Shown: positions 50,475 to 59,559 of the stretch, one piece after another
Layout of the letters: each line of letters begins with the position of its first letter
Numbering within the stretch: the stretch's first letter is position 1
Assembly (NCBI GenBank): GCA_040776985.1
Contig: JAXGZL010000001.1
Coordinates: forward strand, 682,001 to 746,000
Direction of reading: 5' to 3'
Source: UBA6115 sp040776985
Lineage (GTDB): Bacteria; Bacillota; Clostridia; Christensenellales; Aristaeellaceae
Length of the DNA stretch: 64,000 bases
The notes under the pieces: model-generated
The model's input: only the letters and a program-made list of their open reading frames with translations
Databases searched by the model: none
What the model was told of the DNA's origin: nothing
Made by a program: the position numbers and the translations under genes

Positions 50475-50490
50475 GTTTCCTTCCCTGCCT

Positions 50491-50524
50491 GACGTCCCGT
50501 CCTTCCCCCGGACGGGGCGTCTTT
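50491..50524 (+). terminator. Terminator after the alkaline phosphatase gene
   Basis: GACGTCCCGTCC (50491-50502) pairs with GGACGGGGCGTC (50510-50521, one mismatch), followed by TTTCC. Confidence 0.7.
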
Positions 50525-50543
50525 CCGCCTGAAAGGAGAGAGC

Positions 50544-51668
50544 ATGTCAAAGCGCCGCAACTGGATTTTTTGTATTGTGATGGGCCTTCTAACCTTGCTG
50601 ATGACCCTGCTGCCGGATCCGGTGATCACCCAGTCCGGTCAGATCCCCAGGGCCCGGGTGCGCATCCTGTCCGTCAACAACGACATGATGGATCCTTTGG
50701 GCCTGGTGTATTCCGGCGTCCAGCCCTGTGAGGCGGAGATCCTGGAGGGAGAGCACCGGGGCAGGGTGGTCACCGCGCAGAACTATCTGAACGCGGCGCT
50801 GGACAAGGACAAGGTGTTTGTCCCGGGAGACCTGGCCATCATGATGGTGCATGAAAGCAGCCAGGGCCTGAGCGGCAGCCTGGTGGACCATGACCGCAGG
50901 GATGTGACGATGCTGCTGTTTGCCCTGTTTGCCCTGTTTCTGGTGGTCTTTGGCGGGCTGACCGGGGTGGGGGCGCTGATCTCGCTGTGCGCCACGGTGG
51001 TGATGATCTGGAAGGTGTATTTCCCCCTGCTGATCAAGGGCTTTTCCCCGGTGCTGACGGCCCTTTTGCTGGTGGTGGTCTTAACCGTGATGATTGACCT
51101 GCTGGTGGGGGGCATCTCCCGGATGTCCCTGGCGGCCATCCTGGGCTCCCTGGGGGGCACGGCGCTGACCCTGATCCTGGCGGCGGTGTTTATCCGGCTG
51201 TTCAGGCTGGATGGGGGCGGACTGCCCTATATCGTGCCCCTGCTGTCCCAAAGCGGGATGACCTTCAGCATGAACCAGCTGTTTTTGTCCACGGCGTTCA
51301 TCTGCAATTCCGGCGCCCTGATGGATTTGTCCATGGACATCGCCGCCGCCTGCCAGGAGGTGAAGCTGCACGCGCCTGACATCAGCCGCAGGAAGCTGAT
51401 GGGGGCGGGGTTCTCCGTGGGGCGCGCGGTGATCGGCACCATGACCACCACCCTGGTCCTAGCCTACGCGGGCAGCTATCTGTCCATGCTGCTCTACTTC
51501 CAGGCCCAGGGAACGCCCCTCATTGACATCCTCAACTACCGCTTCGTGGCCAGCGAGATCATGATCACCCTGGTGGGCTCCTTTGGCCTGGTCAGCGTCG
51601 CCCCCCTGACGGCGGTGGTGTCCGCTTGGCTGATGGCGGGTGGAAAATCAAGGGTCAAACCAGGCTGA
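50544..51668 (+). CDS. YibE/F family membrane protein
   Basis: A 374-aa protein. One N-terminal helix (about 6-25) is followed by an external beta-rich domain (about 30-115, RARVRILSVNNDM to MMVHESSQG), then seven or so helices with the family motif FGGLTGVGALISLCATVVMIW (key GLTGVGALISL) and LTALLLVVVLTVMIDLLVGG. The biochemical role of the family is unknown. ATG at 50544 follows AAAGGAGAG. It lies 70 bp after the alkaline phosphatase gene, beyond a terminator. Confidence 0.87.
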   Translation: MSKRRNWIFCIVMGLLTLLMTLLPDPVITQSGQIPRARVRILSVNNDMMDPLGLVYSGVQPCEAEILEGEHRGRVVTAQNYLNAALDKDKVFVPGDLAIMMVHESSQGLSGSLVDHDRRDVTMLLFALFALFLVVFGGLTGVGALISLCATVVMIWKVYFPLLIKGFSPVLTALLLVVVLTVMIDLLVGGISRMSLAAILGSLGGTALTLILAAVFIRLFRLDGGGLPYIVPLLSQSGMTFSMNQLFLSTAFICNSGALMDLSMDIAAACQEVKLHAPDISRRKLMGAGFSVGRAVIGTMTTTLVLAYAGSYLSMLLYFQAQGTPLIDILNYRFVASEIMITLVGSFGLVSVAPLTAVVSAWLMAGGKSRVKPG

Positions 51669-51679
51669 AACAGAAACAT

Positions 51680-51738
51680 CACACAAAGTCCTATGACTTT
51701 TGCGCCGAAACAATGCAAAAGTCATAGGACTTTGTGTG
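51680..51738. repeat. Perfect 24-bp inverted repeat
   Basis: Arms 51680-51703 (starting CACACAAAGTCC) and 51715-51738 are exact complements around an 11-nt loop. It starts 12 bp after the YibE/F stop. No U-tract follows. It may form the 3' end of that transcript or be an inserted palindrome. In the 165-bp gap to zwf, nothing else stands out except a possible -10 TATGAT near 51798. Confidence 0.8.
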
Positions 51739-51833
51739 CAAATGAAAGAAAGATCCTTGCAGGAACGGGGTTTTTCCAGGCTATTCCCCAAATTGGGTAT
51801 GATCTGATCAGGACGGAAAGGGCGGGTGAGAAG

Positions 51834-53351
51834 ATGATTGATCAAAACGGGACAGTGAAAACAGCAGGCTTGACCCTGCTGATTTTTGGCGGCACGGGGG
51901 ATCTGGCCCACCGGAAGCTGCTGCCGGCGCTCTACCACCTGATGGAGGAGGGAAGGCTGCCGGAGGACAGCCGGGTGATTGCCATTGGCAGAAGGCCCAA
52001 GGATAACGCCGGCTACCGGGAGGAGGCCAGGGCCTCGGTCACCGCCCATACCCGCACCGGGGTGAAGGACGGGGCCATGGCGCGGTTTCTGGAGCGGCTT
52101 TTCTATCACCAGATGGAGTTTATCAGCCAGCCGGACAGCTTCCAGGGCCTGAAAGCCCTGGTGGAAGAAAAGGAAGGAAAGCAGGCGGGGGACAAGGTGC
52201 GGCTGTTTTTCCTGGCGGTGGCGCCGGAGCATTTTGGCCCGGTGGTGGGCCATCTGCATGACTATGGCCTGGCGGAGCACGGCAATCCCCTGCACCGGGT
52301 GATGATTGAAAAGCCCTTTGGCTCTGACCTGGAAAGCGCAAGGGAACTGAACCAGCGCATCTCCCAGGCGCTGGAGGAAAAACAGGTCTACCGCATTGAC
52401 CACTACCTGGGCAAGGAAATGGTGCGCAACATCCTGGCCCTGCGCTTTGGCAATTCCCTGTTTGAGCCCCTGTGGAACCACCACTACATAGACAACATCC
52501 AGATCACCTCCACCGAGACCATCGGGGTGGAGGGCCGGGGCGCCTACTATGAGCAGGCGGGGATCCTGAAGGACATGCTGCAAAACCACCTGATGCAGAT
52601 GCTGGCCCTGATCACCATGGAGCCGCCGGTGGACCTGCAGCCGGAGTCCGTCCGGGATGAGAAGGTGAAGACGCTGCGCTCCCTGCGCCTGTTTGACCGG
52701 GAAAGCGCCTGCGGCCAGATTGTGCTGGGCCAGTATGGGGAGGGGAACGGCATGCCCGGTTACCGGGAGGAGCCGGAGGTCAGCCCCCGTTCCGTCACCC
52801 CCACCTATATCGCCCTCAATGCCCATGTGGACAATTTCCGCTGGGGCGGGGTGCCCATCTATATCCGTGCCGGCAAAAGGCTTGACCGCCGGCGCACCCA
52901 GATCGTGGTGGAGTTCAAGCGGCTGCCCGGCGTCAACAGCTATGACAGCTTCCGCGACCTGCCGCCAAACCTGCTGGTGATAGAGGTGCAGCCGGCAGAG
53001 GGCATGTATTTCCAGATCAACGCCAAGCGGCCCGGCAATGAATTCAGGATGGAACGGGTGGAGATGAACTACTCCCAGAGCAGCCATTACACCGGCAATG
53101 TGCCGGAGGCCTACGAGCAGCTGATCCTGGAGGCCTACCAGGGCAATTCCTCCCTGTTCACCCGCTGGGATGAACTGGAATATTCCTGGCACTTCACCCA
53201 GTCCATTGAGGGCACCTGCCCGGAGCAGGAGCTGACCTTCCCCAACTACCAGGCGGGTTCCCGGGGGCCTGCCGCCGCGGATGAGATGCTGAAAAAGGCG
53301 GGGCGACGCTGGTGGGAGATTGAGCTGCCCTGCAAGAACGGCATCTGCTGA
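51834..53351 (+). CDS. zwf: Glucose-6-phosphate 1-dehydrogenase
   Basis: A 505-aa enzyme oxidising glucose 6-phosphate to 6-phosphogluconolactone with NADP, the first step of the oxidative pentose phosphate pathway. The dinucleotide motif FGGTGDLAHRKLLPAL is at about 18-33 and the catalytic region RIDHYLGKEMVRN at about 185. Length is normal. ATG at 51834 has only a weak GGGCGGGTGAG site; the frame is open a further 47 codons upstream, but those run into the 24-bp palindrome and are unlike the family. The gnd gene for the third step is 1.2 kb downstream on the other strand. Confidence 0.95.
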   Translation: MIDQNGTVKTAGLTLLIFGGTGDLAHRKLLPALYHLMEEGRLPEDSRVIAIGRRPKDNAGYREEARASVTAHTRTGVKDGAMARFLERLFYHQMEFISQPDSFQGLKALVEEKEGKQAGDKVRLFFLAVAPEHFGPVVGHLHDYGLAEHGNPLHRVMIEKPFGSDLESARELNQRISQALEEKQVYRIDHYLGKEMVRNILALRFGNSLFEPLWNHHYIDNIQITSTETIGVEGRGAYYEQAGILKDMLQNHLMQMLALITMEPPVDLQPESVRDEKVKTLRSLRLFDRESACGQIVLGQYGEGNGMPGYREEPEVSPRSVTPTYIALNAHVDNFRWGGVPIYIRAGKRLDRRRTQIVVEFKRLPGVNSYDSFRDLPPNLLVIEVQPAEGMYFQINAKRPGNEFRMERVEMNYSQSSHYTGNVPEAYEQLILEAYQGNSSLFTRWDELEYSWHFTQSIEGTCPEQELTFPNYQAGSRGPAAADEMLKKAGRRWWEIELPCKNGIC

Positions 53352-53362
53352 AAGGAGACCCA

Positions 53363-53998
53363 ATGAAAATTATTGATATTTCCATGCCCATCCACCCTGA
53401 CATGCCCGTCTGGAAAAACCGGGAGGAAAAGCGGCCGGTGCGGACGGTGGAGCGGGTGATCCCAAGGGACGCGGTCAACGAGTCCAACATCAGGATGAAC
53501 CTGCACACCGGTACCCATATTGACGCGCCCTTCCACATGATGGAAAAGGGCTGGACGGCAGAGCGGCTGCCCCTTGACAGGTTCATCACCCCCTGCCGGG
53601 TGCTGGACCTGACAGCCTTAACAGACGGCATCACCCGGGCGGACCTTTTGCCCTTTGATATCAAGGCAGGGGAGTTTGTGATCTTCAAGACCCGCAATTC
53701 CTTTGATGAGGGATTCCGGATGGACTTCATCTACATCAAGGCGGACGCGGCGGAATATCTGCGGGACATCGGCGTCAAGGGCGTGGGCATTGACGCCCTG
53801 GGGGTGGAACGGGACCAGCCGGGGCATGAAACCCACCTGGCCCTGCTGGGGCATGACATCATGGTGCTGGAAGGCTTGATGCTTAAAGAGGCGCCTGAAG
53901 GCCGCCACCTGCTGATTGCCCTGCCGCTTTTGATTGAAGGCGCTGACGGCGCCCCCGCCCGGGCAGTGCTGATCGAAGGGGGATTGCAGGCCGGCTAG
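53363..53998 (+). CDS. Cyclase/kynurenine formamidase-like metal hydrolase
   Basis: A 211-aa protein of the cyclase family (PF04199). The metal-binding motif HTGTHIDAPFH (about 49-59) is complete, with the N-terminal IIDISMPIHPDMPVW also characteristic, and a late GHETHLALLGHDIMVLEGL. Members hydrolyse N-formylkynurenine or related amides and lactones. No tryptophan catabolic gene is nearby. It begins 11 bp after zwf with AAAGGAG, so it is probably co-transcribed; a lactonase-like role next to zwf is conceivable but speculative. Confidence 0.87.
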   Translation: MKIIDISMPIHPDMPVWKNREEKRPVRTVERVIPRDAVNESNIRMNLHTGTHIDAPFHMMEKGWTAERLPLDRFITPCRVLDLTALTDGITRADLLPFDIKAGEFVIFKTRNSFDEGFRMDFIYIKADAAEYLRDIGVKGVGIDALGVERDQPGHETHLALLGHDIMVLEGLMLKEAPEGRHLLIALPLLIEGADGAPARAVLIEGGLQAG

Positions 53999-54052
53999 TT
54001 TTGCATTATCATATCGAATTATGCTTCGGAAAGAGCCGGGGAGGGAAAAAGG

Positions 54053-54568
54053 ATGAATCAGAAATGGCGTCGTCTTTTGGGGCTGGTCGGGGCGATTCTG
54101 GCTCTTCTTCTGTTGCTTTCAGGTTGCGGCGAAAAGAAAGTGGAAAAACCATCCAATCCCTTTGTGGGGGACTGGACCTCGCCGGAGATGCAGACAGGCT
54201 ATGACCATGTGCAATTCCGGATTATCAACAAAGGTAAACCCGTGGATGGCATCTATGTAAGGTTTGAGGAGGACGGAAGCGCCTATCCGATGAAGGGCGA
54301 TGTTCTTCTTTCAAGTCATCTTAAACAGTTGGCCCAGGAGCGCGGGATGGCAAACATGGAAGTCCTCAAAGCCCTTGGCAACGCCTTTGGCGCCCTGTCG
54401 TACTGGGTGGAGGGGGATCAGATGACCATGCGTCTCAAGTTCCCGGGCAAAGAAGCTGAGGAGGTTGTGCACCAATTTAAAGTGATTGATGAAAACACCA
54501 TTGTCCTTAACTCCTTTGACAAGGACAAGGGCGAAGAAAGGGAAGAAACCCTCACCCGGATGCCCTGA
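54053..54568 (+). CDS. Small lipoprotein of unknown function
   Basis: A 171-aa exported protein. The lipobox LLSGC (Cys at about residue 25) follows a hydrophobic segment, so it should be lipid-anchored. The mature part (NPFVGDWTSPEMQTGYDHV, RFEEDGSAYPMKGD, LSYWVEGDQMTMRLKFPG, DENTIVLNSFDK) has the repeating strand pattern of lipocalin-like domains such as DUF5640, in which a GxW motif begins a beta-barrel. GGGAGGGAAAAAGG precedes the ATG. It follows the cyclase gene by 54 bp and is convergent with gnd. Confidence 0.75.
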   Translation: MNQKWRRLLGLVGAILALLLLLSGCGEKKVEKPSNPFVGDWTSPEMQTGYDHVQFRIINKGKPVDGIYVRFEEDGSAYPMKGDVLLSSHLKQLAQERGMANMEVLKALGNAFGALSYWVEGDQMTMRLKFPGKEAEEVVHQFKVIDENTIVLNSFDKDKGEEREETLTRMP

Positions 54569-54576
54569 GAAAGACT

Positions 54577-56025
54577 TTATGCATCATAGGCGCTGGAGGC
54601 GGTATCGCCCCCGGCGCCTGTCCAGTTGGTGTGGAAATACTGACCCCGGGGCGCGTCCACCCGCTCATAGGTGTGGGCGCCAAAATAGTCCCGCTGGGCC
54701 TGGAGCAGGTTGGCGCCCAGGCGGGGGCTGCGCACGCCGTCAAAGAAGGCCAGGGCGCTTGACAGGGCAGGGGCTGGGATGCCGGCCAGGGCAGCCTGGG
54801 CGCAGACAGCACGCAGACCCTGCAAAGACCGGGCGATCTCCCCGGTGAAATAAGGGGCCAGCAGCAGGTTTTGAAGCGCCGGGTTCTCCCGGAAGGCCTG
54901 GGTGATTTTCCCCAGAAAGGCGGAACGGATGATGCAGCCCCCCCGCCAGAGCATGGCGATGCTGCCATAATCCAGCGCCCAGCCCTCGCTGGCCGCCGCT
55001 GCCCGCATCAGCATGAAACCCTGGGTGTAGGAGATGAGCTTGGCGGCATACAGCGCGTCGTGCAGGGCCTCCAGGGTCTTTTCCAGGTCCTGGGCGGGGG
55101 AAGAGGAAGGCCCCTTCAGCAGCTCTGAGGCTTTCAGCCGGCCTTCCTTGTCAGCGGAGAGGAAGCGGCCATACACCGCTTCTGTGATCAGGGTCAGCGG
55201 CACGCCCAGGTCAAGGGCGCTCCAGGAGGTCCATTTGCCGGTACCCTTCTGTCCCGCGGCGTCCAGGATCTTGTCCACCAGGGGCTGCCCGTCCTCATCC
55301 TTCTTGGCCAGGATGTGGCCGGTGATCTCTATCAGATAGCTGTCCAGGGGGCCCTGGTTCCAGGCGCGGAACACCTCCGCCATCTGGTTCGGCTGCATGT
55401 GAAGCAGGTCCCGCATCACCAGGTAGGCCTCGCTGATGAGCTGCATGTCGCCATACTCAATGCCGTTATGCACCATTTTCACATAGTGGCCTGCGCCGCC
55501 CTCCCCCACCCAGTCGCAGCAGGGGCTGCCCTCCACCTGGGCGGCCACGCTTTGCAGGATGGGCTTGACGGCCTCCCAGGCCGCCCTGTCACCCCCTGGC
55601 ATGATGGAAGGGCCGGTGAGGGCGCCCTCCTCCCCGCCGGAAATGCCCACGCCCAGAAAGAGCAGGCCCTGCGCCTTTGCCCACTGATAACGCCGGGCGG
55701 TGTCCTGATAGTTGGCGTTGCCCCCGTCCATCAGGATGTCGCCGGGGGACAGCAGGGGGGCCAGCTGATTCATCGTCTCATCCACCGGCTGCCCGGCCTT
55801 GATCATCAGCAGGATTTTCCGGGGCGGCCTCAAATGGTCCACCAGCTCCTGGTAGCTGTGGCTGGGGATGAAGTTCCTGCCCTTGCCCCGCCCTGCAACA
55901 AAGCGGTCCACCCTCTGCGTTGTGCGGTTGTACACCGCCACCCGAAAACCCTTGCTTTCCATGTTCAGGGCCAGGTTTTCGCCCATCACCGCCAGCCCCA
56001 CGATGCCGATATCTGCTTTTAACAT
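54577..56025 (-). CDS. gnd: 6-phosphogluconate dehydrogenase, decarboxylating
   Basis: A 482-aa enzyme converting 6-phosphogluconate to ribulose 5-phosphate and CO2. The Rossmann motif is IGIVGLAVMGENLALNM (5-21), the substrate site GISGGEEGALTGPSIMPGG (about 128-146), the catalytic Lys in GHYVKMVHNGIEYGDMQ, and the C-terminal tail region HTNW is present. The length matches the long homodimeric type. Which cofactor it uses cannot be read reliably, although NRTTQ after the second strand fits NADP. Its promoter is at 56055-56082. It ends 8 bp from the convergent lipoprotein gene. Confidence 0.95.
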   Translation of the reverse strand: MLKADIGIVGLAVMGENLALNMESKGFRVAVYNRTTQRVDRFVAGRGKGRNFIPSHSYQELVDHLRPPRKILLMIKAGQPVDETMNQLAPLLSPGDILMDGGNANYQDTARRYQWAKAQGLLFLGVGISGGEEGALTGPSIMPGGDRAAWEAVKPILQSVAAQVEGSPCCDWVGEGGAGHYVKMVHNGIEYGDMQLISEAYLVMRDLLHMQPNQMAEVFRAWNQGPLDSYLIEITGHILAKKDEDGQPLVDKILDAAGQKGTGKWTSWSALDLGVPLTLITEAVYGRFLSADKEGRLKASELLKGPSSSPAQDLEKTLEALHDALYAAKLISYTQGFMLMRAAAASEGWALDYGSIAMLWRGGCIIRSAFLGKITQAFRENPALQNLLLAPYFTGEIARSLQGLRAVCAQAALAGIPAPALSSALAFFDGVRSPRLGANLLQAQRDYFGAHTYERVDAPRGQYFHTNWTGAGGDTASSAYDA

Positions 56026-56054
56026 AAACCCCTCCAGGATTCTTCGTTGTTTCT

Positions 56055-56082
56055 ATCATACCTTATGCTGGCCCGGATGCAA
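56055..56082 (-). promoter_or_regulatory. Promoter of gnd
   Basis: On the minus strand: -35 TTGCAT (56082-56077), 16 bp, -10 TATGAT (56060-56055). Confidence 0.6.
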
Positions 56083-56198
56083 AGAGGAGGGCAAGTTGTA
56101 CTATAATTGTACTTTATATGTCTCTAAGCTGTGTTTTTTAACGCGGAAAGACAGGGGGTCAAAAGAAAAGCGCGGGAGGCCGGAAAGTCTGATGGTAT

Positions 56199-56227
56199 TT
56201 GACATTTTCCATAAAACCCGATACTGT
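56199..56227 (+). promoter_or_regulatory. Promoter of the E1-E2 dehydrogenase operon
   Basis: -35 TTGACA (56199-56204), 17 bp, -10 TACTGT (56222-56227), about 85 bp before the first ATG. A second possible start is TATAAT at 56102-56107 between two TTGTAC repeats. No sigma-54 GG-N10-GC element was seen, although such promoters are common for acetoin operons. Confidence 0.6.
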
Positions 56228-56311
56228 TAAGAATGGACTGGGCGTGGTTTCAAGGTTTATAAACCCCGTCCGGCATCTGGACAATATGATACAGGAGGCG
56301 GAGAGCTTAGC

Positions 56312-57286
56312 ATGATGAACTTTGAACCAAGTCTGTTAAAGAAGTTGTACCGCAACTATCTGGCGATGCGGGAAGCGGAAAAACTGATGGTGGAAATCTA
56401 TTACACCGGCAAGGTGCCTGGGCATATCCACTCCGGCGAGGGGGAGGAAGCCACCCTGTCCGCAGTGCTTGAACTGATGCGGGAAGGGGACTATTTCTCC
56501 GGCCATCACCGGGTGCTGGCCTCCACCTACCTGACCGGCGTGCCCTTCCGGGACATTTTCGCGGAGATTATGGGCAAGCGCACCGGGACCGCCCGGGGCG
56601 TGAGCGGCTGCAACCACACCTGTGATTTGCGCAAGGGCGGCCTGGGAACCTCCAGTTCCCTGGGCAGCGACACCGGCGTTGCGGTGGGCGCTGCCTACAC
56701 CTGCAAACTGCGGGGGGACGGCAGCCTGGCCATCAAGGAATATGGCGACGCCACCTCCAGCCGCGGCCCGGTGCATGAGGGCATGGTGCTGGCGGCCTCC
56801 TGGGAGCTGCCGGTGCTGTTTGTCAGCACCAACAACACCTTTGGCATCTCCGGGGACTCCCGGGAACTGCTCCCCACGCCCCACCCCACCGCGGACCGGG
56901 CCAAGGGCTATGGCATGCCCTCCGAGGTGGCGGACGGCTCCGACATTCTGGAAATATACGAAAAAGCCAAGAAACTGATGGACTATATCCGGGAAACCGG
57001 CAAGCCCGCGGTGCTGGAAACCATCAACTACCGCTGGCGCGGCCACTTTGAGGGTGACCTGTGCGCCTACCGGGACGAGAAAGAGGCGGAGGAAGCCCGC
57101 AAGAAGGACGGCCTGGCGAAGTTTGAGAAATACCTGCTTTCCAAAAAGGTGATGACCAAAAAGGAAATCGAGGCGATGAAGCAGGAAATCGCTGAGGAAC
57201 TGGCGGACGCGGTGAAGTTTGGCGAGGAAAGCCCGGCTCCCACCATGGACGATGTCTATACGATGATGCTGGCGGAGGAGAATTAA
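56312..57286 (+). CDS. TPP-dependent 2-oxoacid/acetoin dehydrogenase E1, alpha subunit
   Basis: A 324-aa subunit. The thiamine-diphosphate motif begins at RGDGSLAIKEYGDATSSRG and ends at VLFVSTNNTFG (about 135-180). HSGEGEEATLSAVLELM and SGHHRVLASTYLTG are typical of the E1-alpha fold; GCNHTCDLRKG corresponds to the substrate-lid region. Sequence character is closest to acetoin dehydrogenase and related E1 enzymes, which are shorter than pyruvate dehydrogenase E1. ATG (second of two at 56312) follows AGGAGG. The beta subunit begins 1 bp after the stop. Confidence 0.9.
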   Translation: MMNFEPSLLKKLYRNYLAMREAEKLMVEIYYTGKVPGHIHSGEGEEATLSAVLELMREGDYFSGHHRVLASTYLTGVPFRDIFAEIMGKRTGTARGVSGCNHTCDLRKGGLGTSSSLGSDTGVAVGAAYTCKLRGDGSLAIKEYGDATSSRGPVHEGMVLAASWELPVLFVSTNNTFGISGDSRELLPTPHPTADRAKGYGMPSEVADGSDILEIYEKAKKLMDYIRETGKPAVLETINYRWRGHFEGDLCAYRDEKEAEEARKKDGLAKFEKYLLSKKVMTKKEIEAMKQEIAEELADAVKFGEESPAPTMDDVYTMMLAEEN

Positions 57287-57287
57287 G

Positions 57288-58265
57288 ATGGCAGTGAAAA
57301 CATATGCCCAGGCGGTTAATGAGGCGATCCGTGAGGAAATGCGCCGGGATCAGAGCGTGGTGCTGTTTGGCGAGGACGTGGCCAAGCACGGCGGCATCTT
57401 CCAGGCCACCAAGGGCCTGCTGGAGGAGTTTGGCGGGGCCAGGGTGAAGGACGCGCCCATTGCGGAGCAGGCCATTGTGGGCACGGCCATCGGCGCCGCG
57501 GCCACGGGCCTTCGTCCCATCGCGGAAATCATGTACGGTGACTTTTTGCTGGTGGCCTACCATGAGGTCTTCCACATGGCGGCCAAGTGGCGCTTCATGC
57601 ACGGGGAGGAGTTCAAAATCCCCATGGTGATCCGCTCGGCCCAGGGCTCCGCCTATGGCGCGGCCTGCGAGCACTCCAACTGCGTGGAGCCCCTGTTCAC
57701 CCATTCCCCGGGGCTGACCATCATCTCCCCCTCCAATGTGTATGACGTGAAGGGCCTCCTGAAAAGCGCCATCCGCTCCAACAACCCCGTGCTGTTCCTG
57801 GAGCACAAGCAGCTTTACAAGACCAAGATGGACATCCCGGAGGAAGAGTATCTGCTGCCCATCGGCAAGGCGGATGTGAAGCGGGCCGGCAGCGACTGCA
57901 CTGTGGTGGCCGTGGGCCTGATGGTGAGCCGCACCCTTGAGGCGGCGGAGATCCTGGCGAAAGAGGGCATTGAGGTGGAGGTCATTGACCCCCGCACCAT
58001 CGCCCCCATGGACTACCAGGCCATCTATGACTCCGTGGCCAAGACCCACCGCCTGGTGGTGGTGGAGGAATCCAACCTCACCAATGGACTGGGCGCTGAA
58101 ATCTCCGCCCGGGTGATGGAAAACGCCTTCTTTGAGCTGGATGCCCCGGTTGGCCGGGTGGCGGGCCTGGATGTGCCCATCCCCTACAATGTGGAGCTGG
58201 AGCTTCAGGTGGTGCCGTCTGTGGAGAAGATCGTGACCGCGGTGAAGACCGCCTGCAACAAGTGA
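57288..58265 (+). CDS. TPP-dependent 2-oxoacid/acetoin dehydrogenase E1, beta subunit
   Basis: A 325-aa subunit. It shows QAVNEAIREEMRRDQSVVLFGEDVAKHGG at the start (key FGEDVAKHGG), DAPIAEQAIVGTAIGAA, RSAQGSAYGAACEHSN, HSPGLTIISPSNVYDVKGLLKSAI and the C-terminal VIDPRTIAPMD, all standard in E1-beta transketolase-like chains. It forms an alpha2-beta2 enzyme with the upstream gene product and decarboxylates a 2-oxoacid or cleaves acetoin, passing the acyl group to the E2 encoded next. Operon spacing is 1 bp upstream and 9 bp downstream. Confidence 0.93.
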   Translation: MAVKTYAQAVNEAIREEMRRDQSVVLFGEDVAKHGGIFQATKGLLEEFGGARVKDAPIAEQAIVGTAIGAAATGLRPIAEIMYGDFLLVAYHEVFHMAAKWRFMHGEEFKIPMVIRSAQGSAYGAACEHSNCVEPLFTHSPGLTIISPSNVYDVKGLLKSAIRSNNPVLFLEHKQLYKTKMDIPEEEYLLPIGKADVKRAGSDCTVVAVGLMVSRTLEAAEILAKEGIEVEVIDPRTIAPMDYQAIYDSVAKTHRLVVVEESNLTNGLGAEISARVMENAFFELDAPVGRVAGLDVPIPYNVELELQVVPSVEKIVTAVKTACNK

Positions 58266-58274
58266 GGTTTATCA

Positions 58275-59489
58275 ATGAAGCATGAGATTGTAATGCCCAA
58301 GGCGGGCCTCACCAACACCGAAGGGGTGGTCAGCAGCTGGGCCTTTGAAAACGGCGCCCAGGTGAAAAAGGGCGATGTCATCGGCGATATCGAAAACGAA
58401 AAATCCACCATCCCCCTCACCAGCCCGGCGGACGGCTTCCTGGCTGGCCTGGCGGAGCCGGGGGAGGAGTTCAAGGTGGGCGCTGTGATTGGTTATGTGG
58501 TGGACAGCGCCAGTGAAACCGTGGAAGCGGCAAGCCTTGCAGCCCCGGCAGCGGAGCCGGTGAAGGAAGCAGTGGCCCCCGTGGCCGACGTCCCCAGCCC
58601 TGCTGTGGCAAGCCCTCTGGGCGCCCGGAAACGCATTTCCCCCTTTGCCAGGAAGATGGCGGAAAAAGAGGGGATTGACTATCAGGACCTCCCCGGCACA
58701 GGCCCCGGCGGCGCTGTGGTGGCGGCTGACATCAGGAAAGCCATGGCGGAAAAGGCGGTGGCGCCTGAGACTGCCCCCGCTGCGGCAAAGCCCGCTGCCT
58801 ACCGGGAGGAGCTGGCCTCCGCCATGCGCCGGTCCATTGCCAAGAACCTGCAGGCTTCCCTGCAGAACACCGCCCAGGCATCCGCCTCGGTGGAGCTGGA
58901 TGTGACGGCGCTCCTGGCCTTCAAGGATTCCATGAAGGCGATGGAGGAGGCCCTTTCAAACCGGATCACCCTCAACGAAATCCTGTCCTTTATCGTGGTC
59001 AAGCTGGCAGCCAAGCACCCCTGCCTGAACAGCGTGCTGACCGATGCCGGGATGCTCAGGACCTACAGCCATGTGGCCCTCAGCTTTGCCCTGGCCAATG
59101 AGCGCGGCCTCATCACCCCGGTGGTGCGGGAGGCGGACAGGATGAGCCTGAACCGCTTCAGCCAGGAGATGAAGCGCCTGGTGGCCCTGGGAAGGGACAA
59201 CGCCCTGGCGCTGGAGGACCTGCAGGGCGGCACCATCACCATCTCCAACCTGGGCATGTACCCGGTGGACGGCTTCACCCCCATTGTGAACCCGCCCCAG
59301 TCGGCCATCTTCGGCTTTGGCCGCGCGGTGGCCAAGCCCGTGATCGTGGACGGCAGCCTGACCCGGCGGGACATGATGCATGTCTCCATCGCCTTTGATC
59401 ACAGGAGCATGGACGGCGCGGATGTGGGCGAGGTTTTCACCTCCCTCAAGGCCTTTGTGGAGCAGCCCCAGCTGCTGCTTCTTTCCTGA
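58275..59489 (+). CDS. Dihydrolipoamide acyltransferase (E2)
   Basis: A 404-aa protein in standard E2 order: one lipoyl domain (1-78) with the lipoylated K43 in DIENEKSTI; an Ala/Pro-rich linker (about 80-118); a peripheral subunit-binding domain (about 120-158: RISPFARKMAEKEGI, GTGPGGAVVAADI); a second linker; and the catalytic domain (about 180-404) with the active histidine in DHRSMDGADVG. It takes the acyl group from the E1 and gives it to CoA. No E3 (dihydrolipoyl dehydrogenase) gene follows within the window. Confidence 0.93.
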   Translation: MKHEIVMPKAGLTNTEGVVSSWAFENGAQVKKGDVIGDIENEKSTIPLTSPADGFLAGLAEPGEEFKVGAVIGYVVDSASETVEAASLAAPAAEPVKEAVAPVADVPSPAVASPLGARKRISPFARKMAEKEGIDYQDLPGTGPGGAVVAADIRKAMAEKAVAPETAPAAAKPAAYREELASAMRRSIAKNLQASLQNTAQASASVELDVTALLAFKDSMKAMEEALSNRITLNEILSFIVVKLAAKHPCLNSVLTDAGMLRTYSHVALSFALANERGLITPVVREADRMSLNRFSQEMKRLVALGRDNALALEDLQGGTITISNLGMYPVDGFTPIVNPPQSAIFGFGRAVAKPVIVDGSLTRRDMMHVSIAFDHRSMDGADVGEVFTSLKAFVEQPQLLLLS

Positions 59490-59559
59490 TTCAGGGACCA
59501 TGACCTGAAGCGGTGGCATTTTCCGCCGGAAGATGGTATTATTATTAAGGTTATTTTCC

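Noticed and set aside
51693..51833. N-terminal extension of the zwf product
   Set aside because: The added 47 residues come from the palindrome and do not resemble the enzyme family; the ATG at 51834 gives the normal N-terminus.
51648..53363. Minus-strand frame of 571 codons opposite zwf
   Set aside because: Complement shadow of a well-defined gene; the composition is unnatural and no family motif appears.
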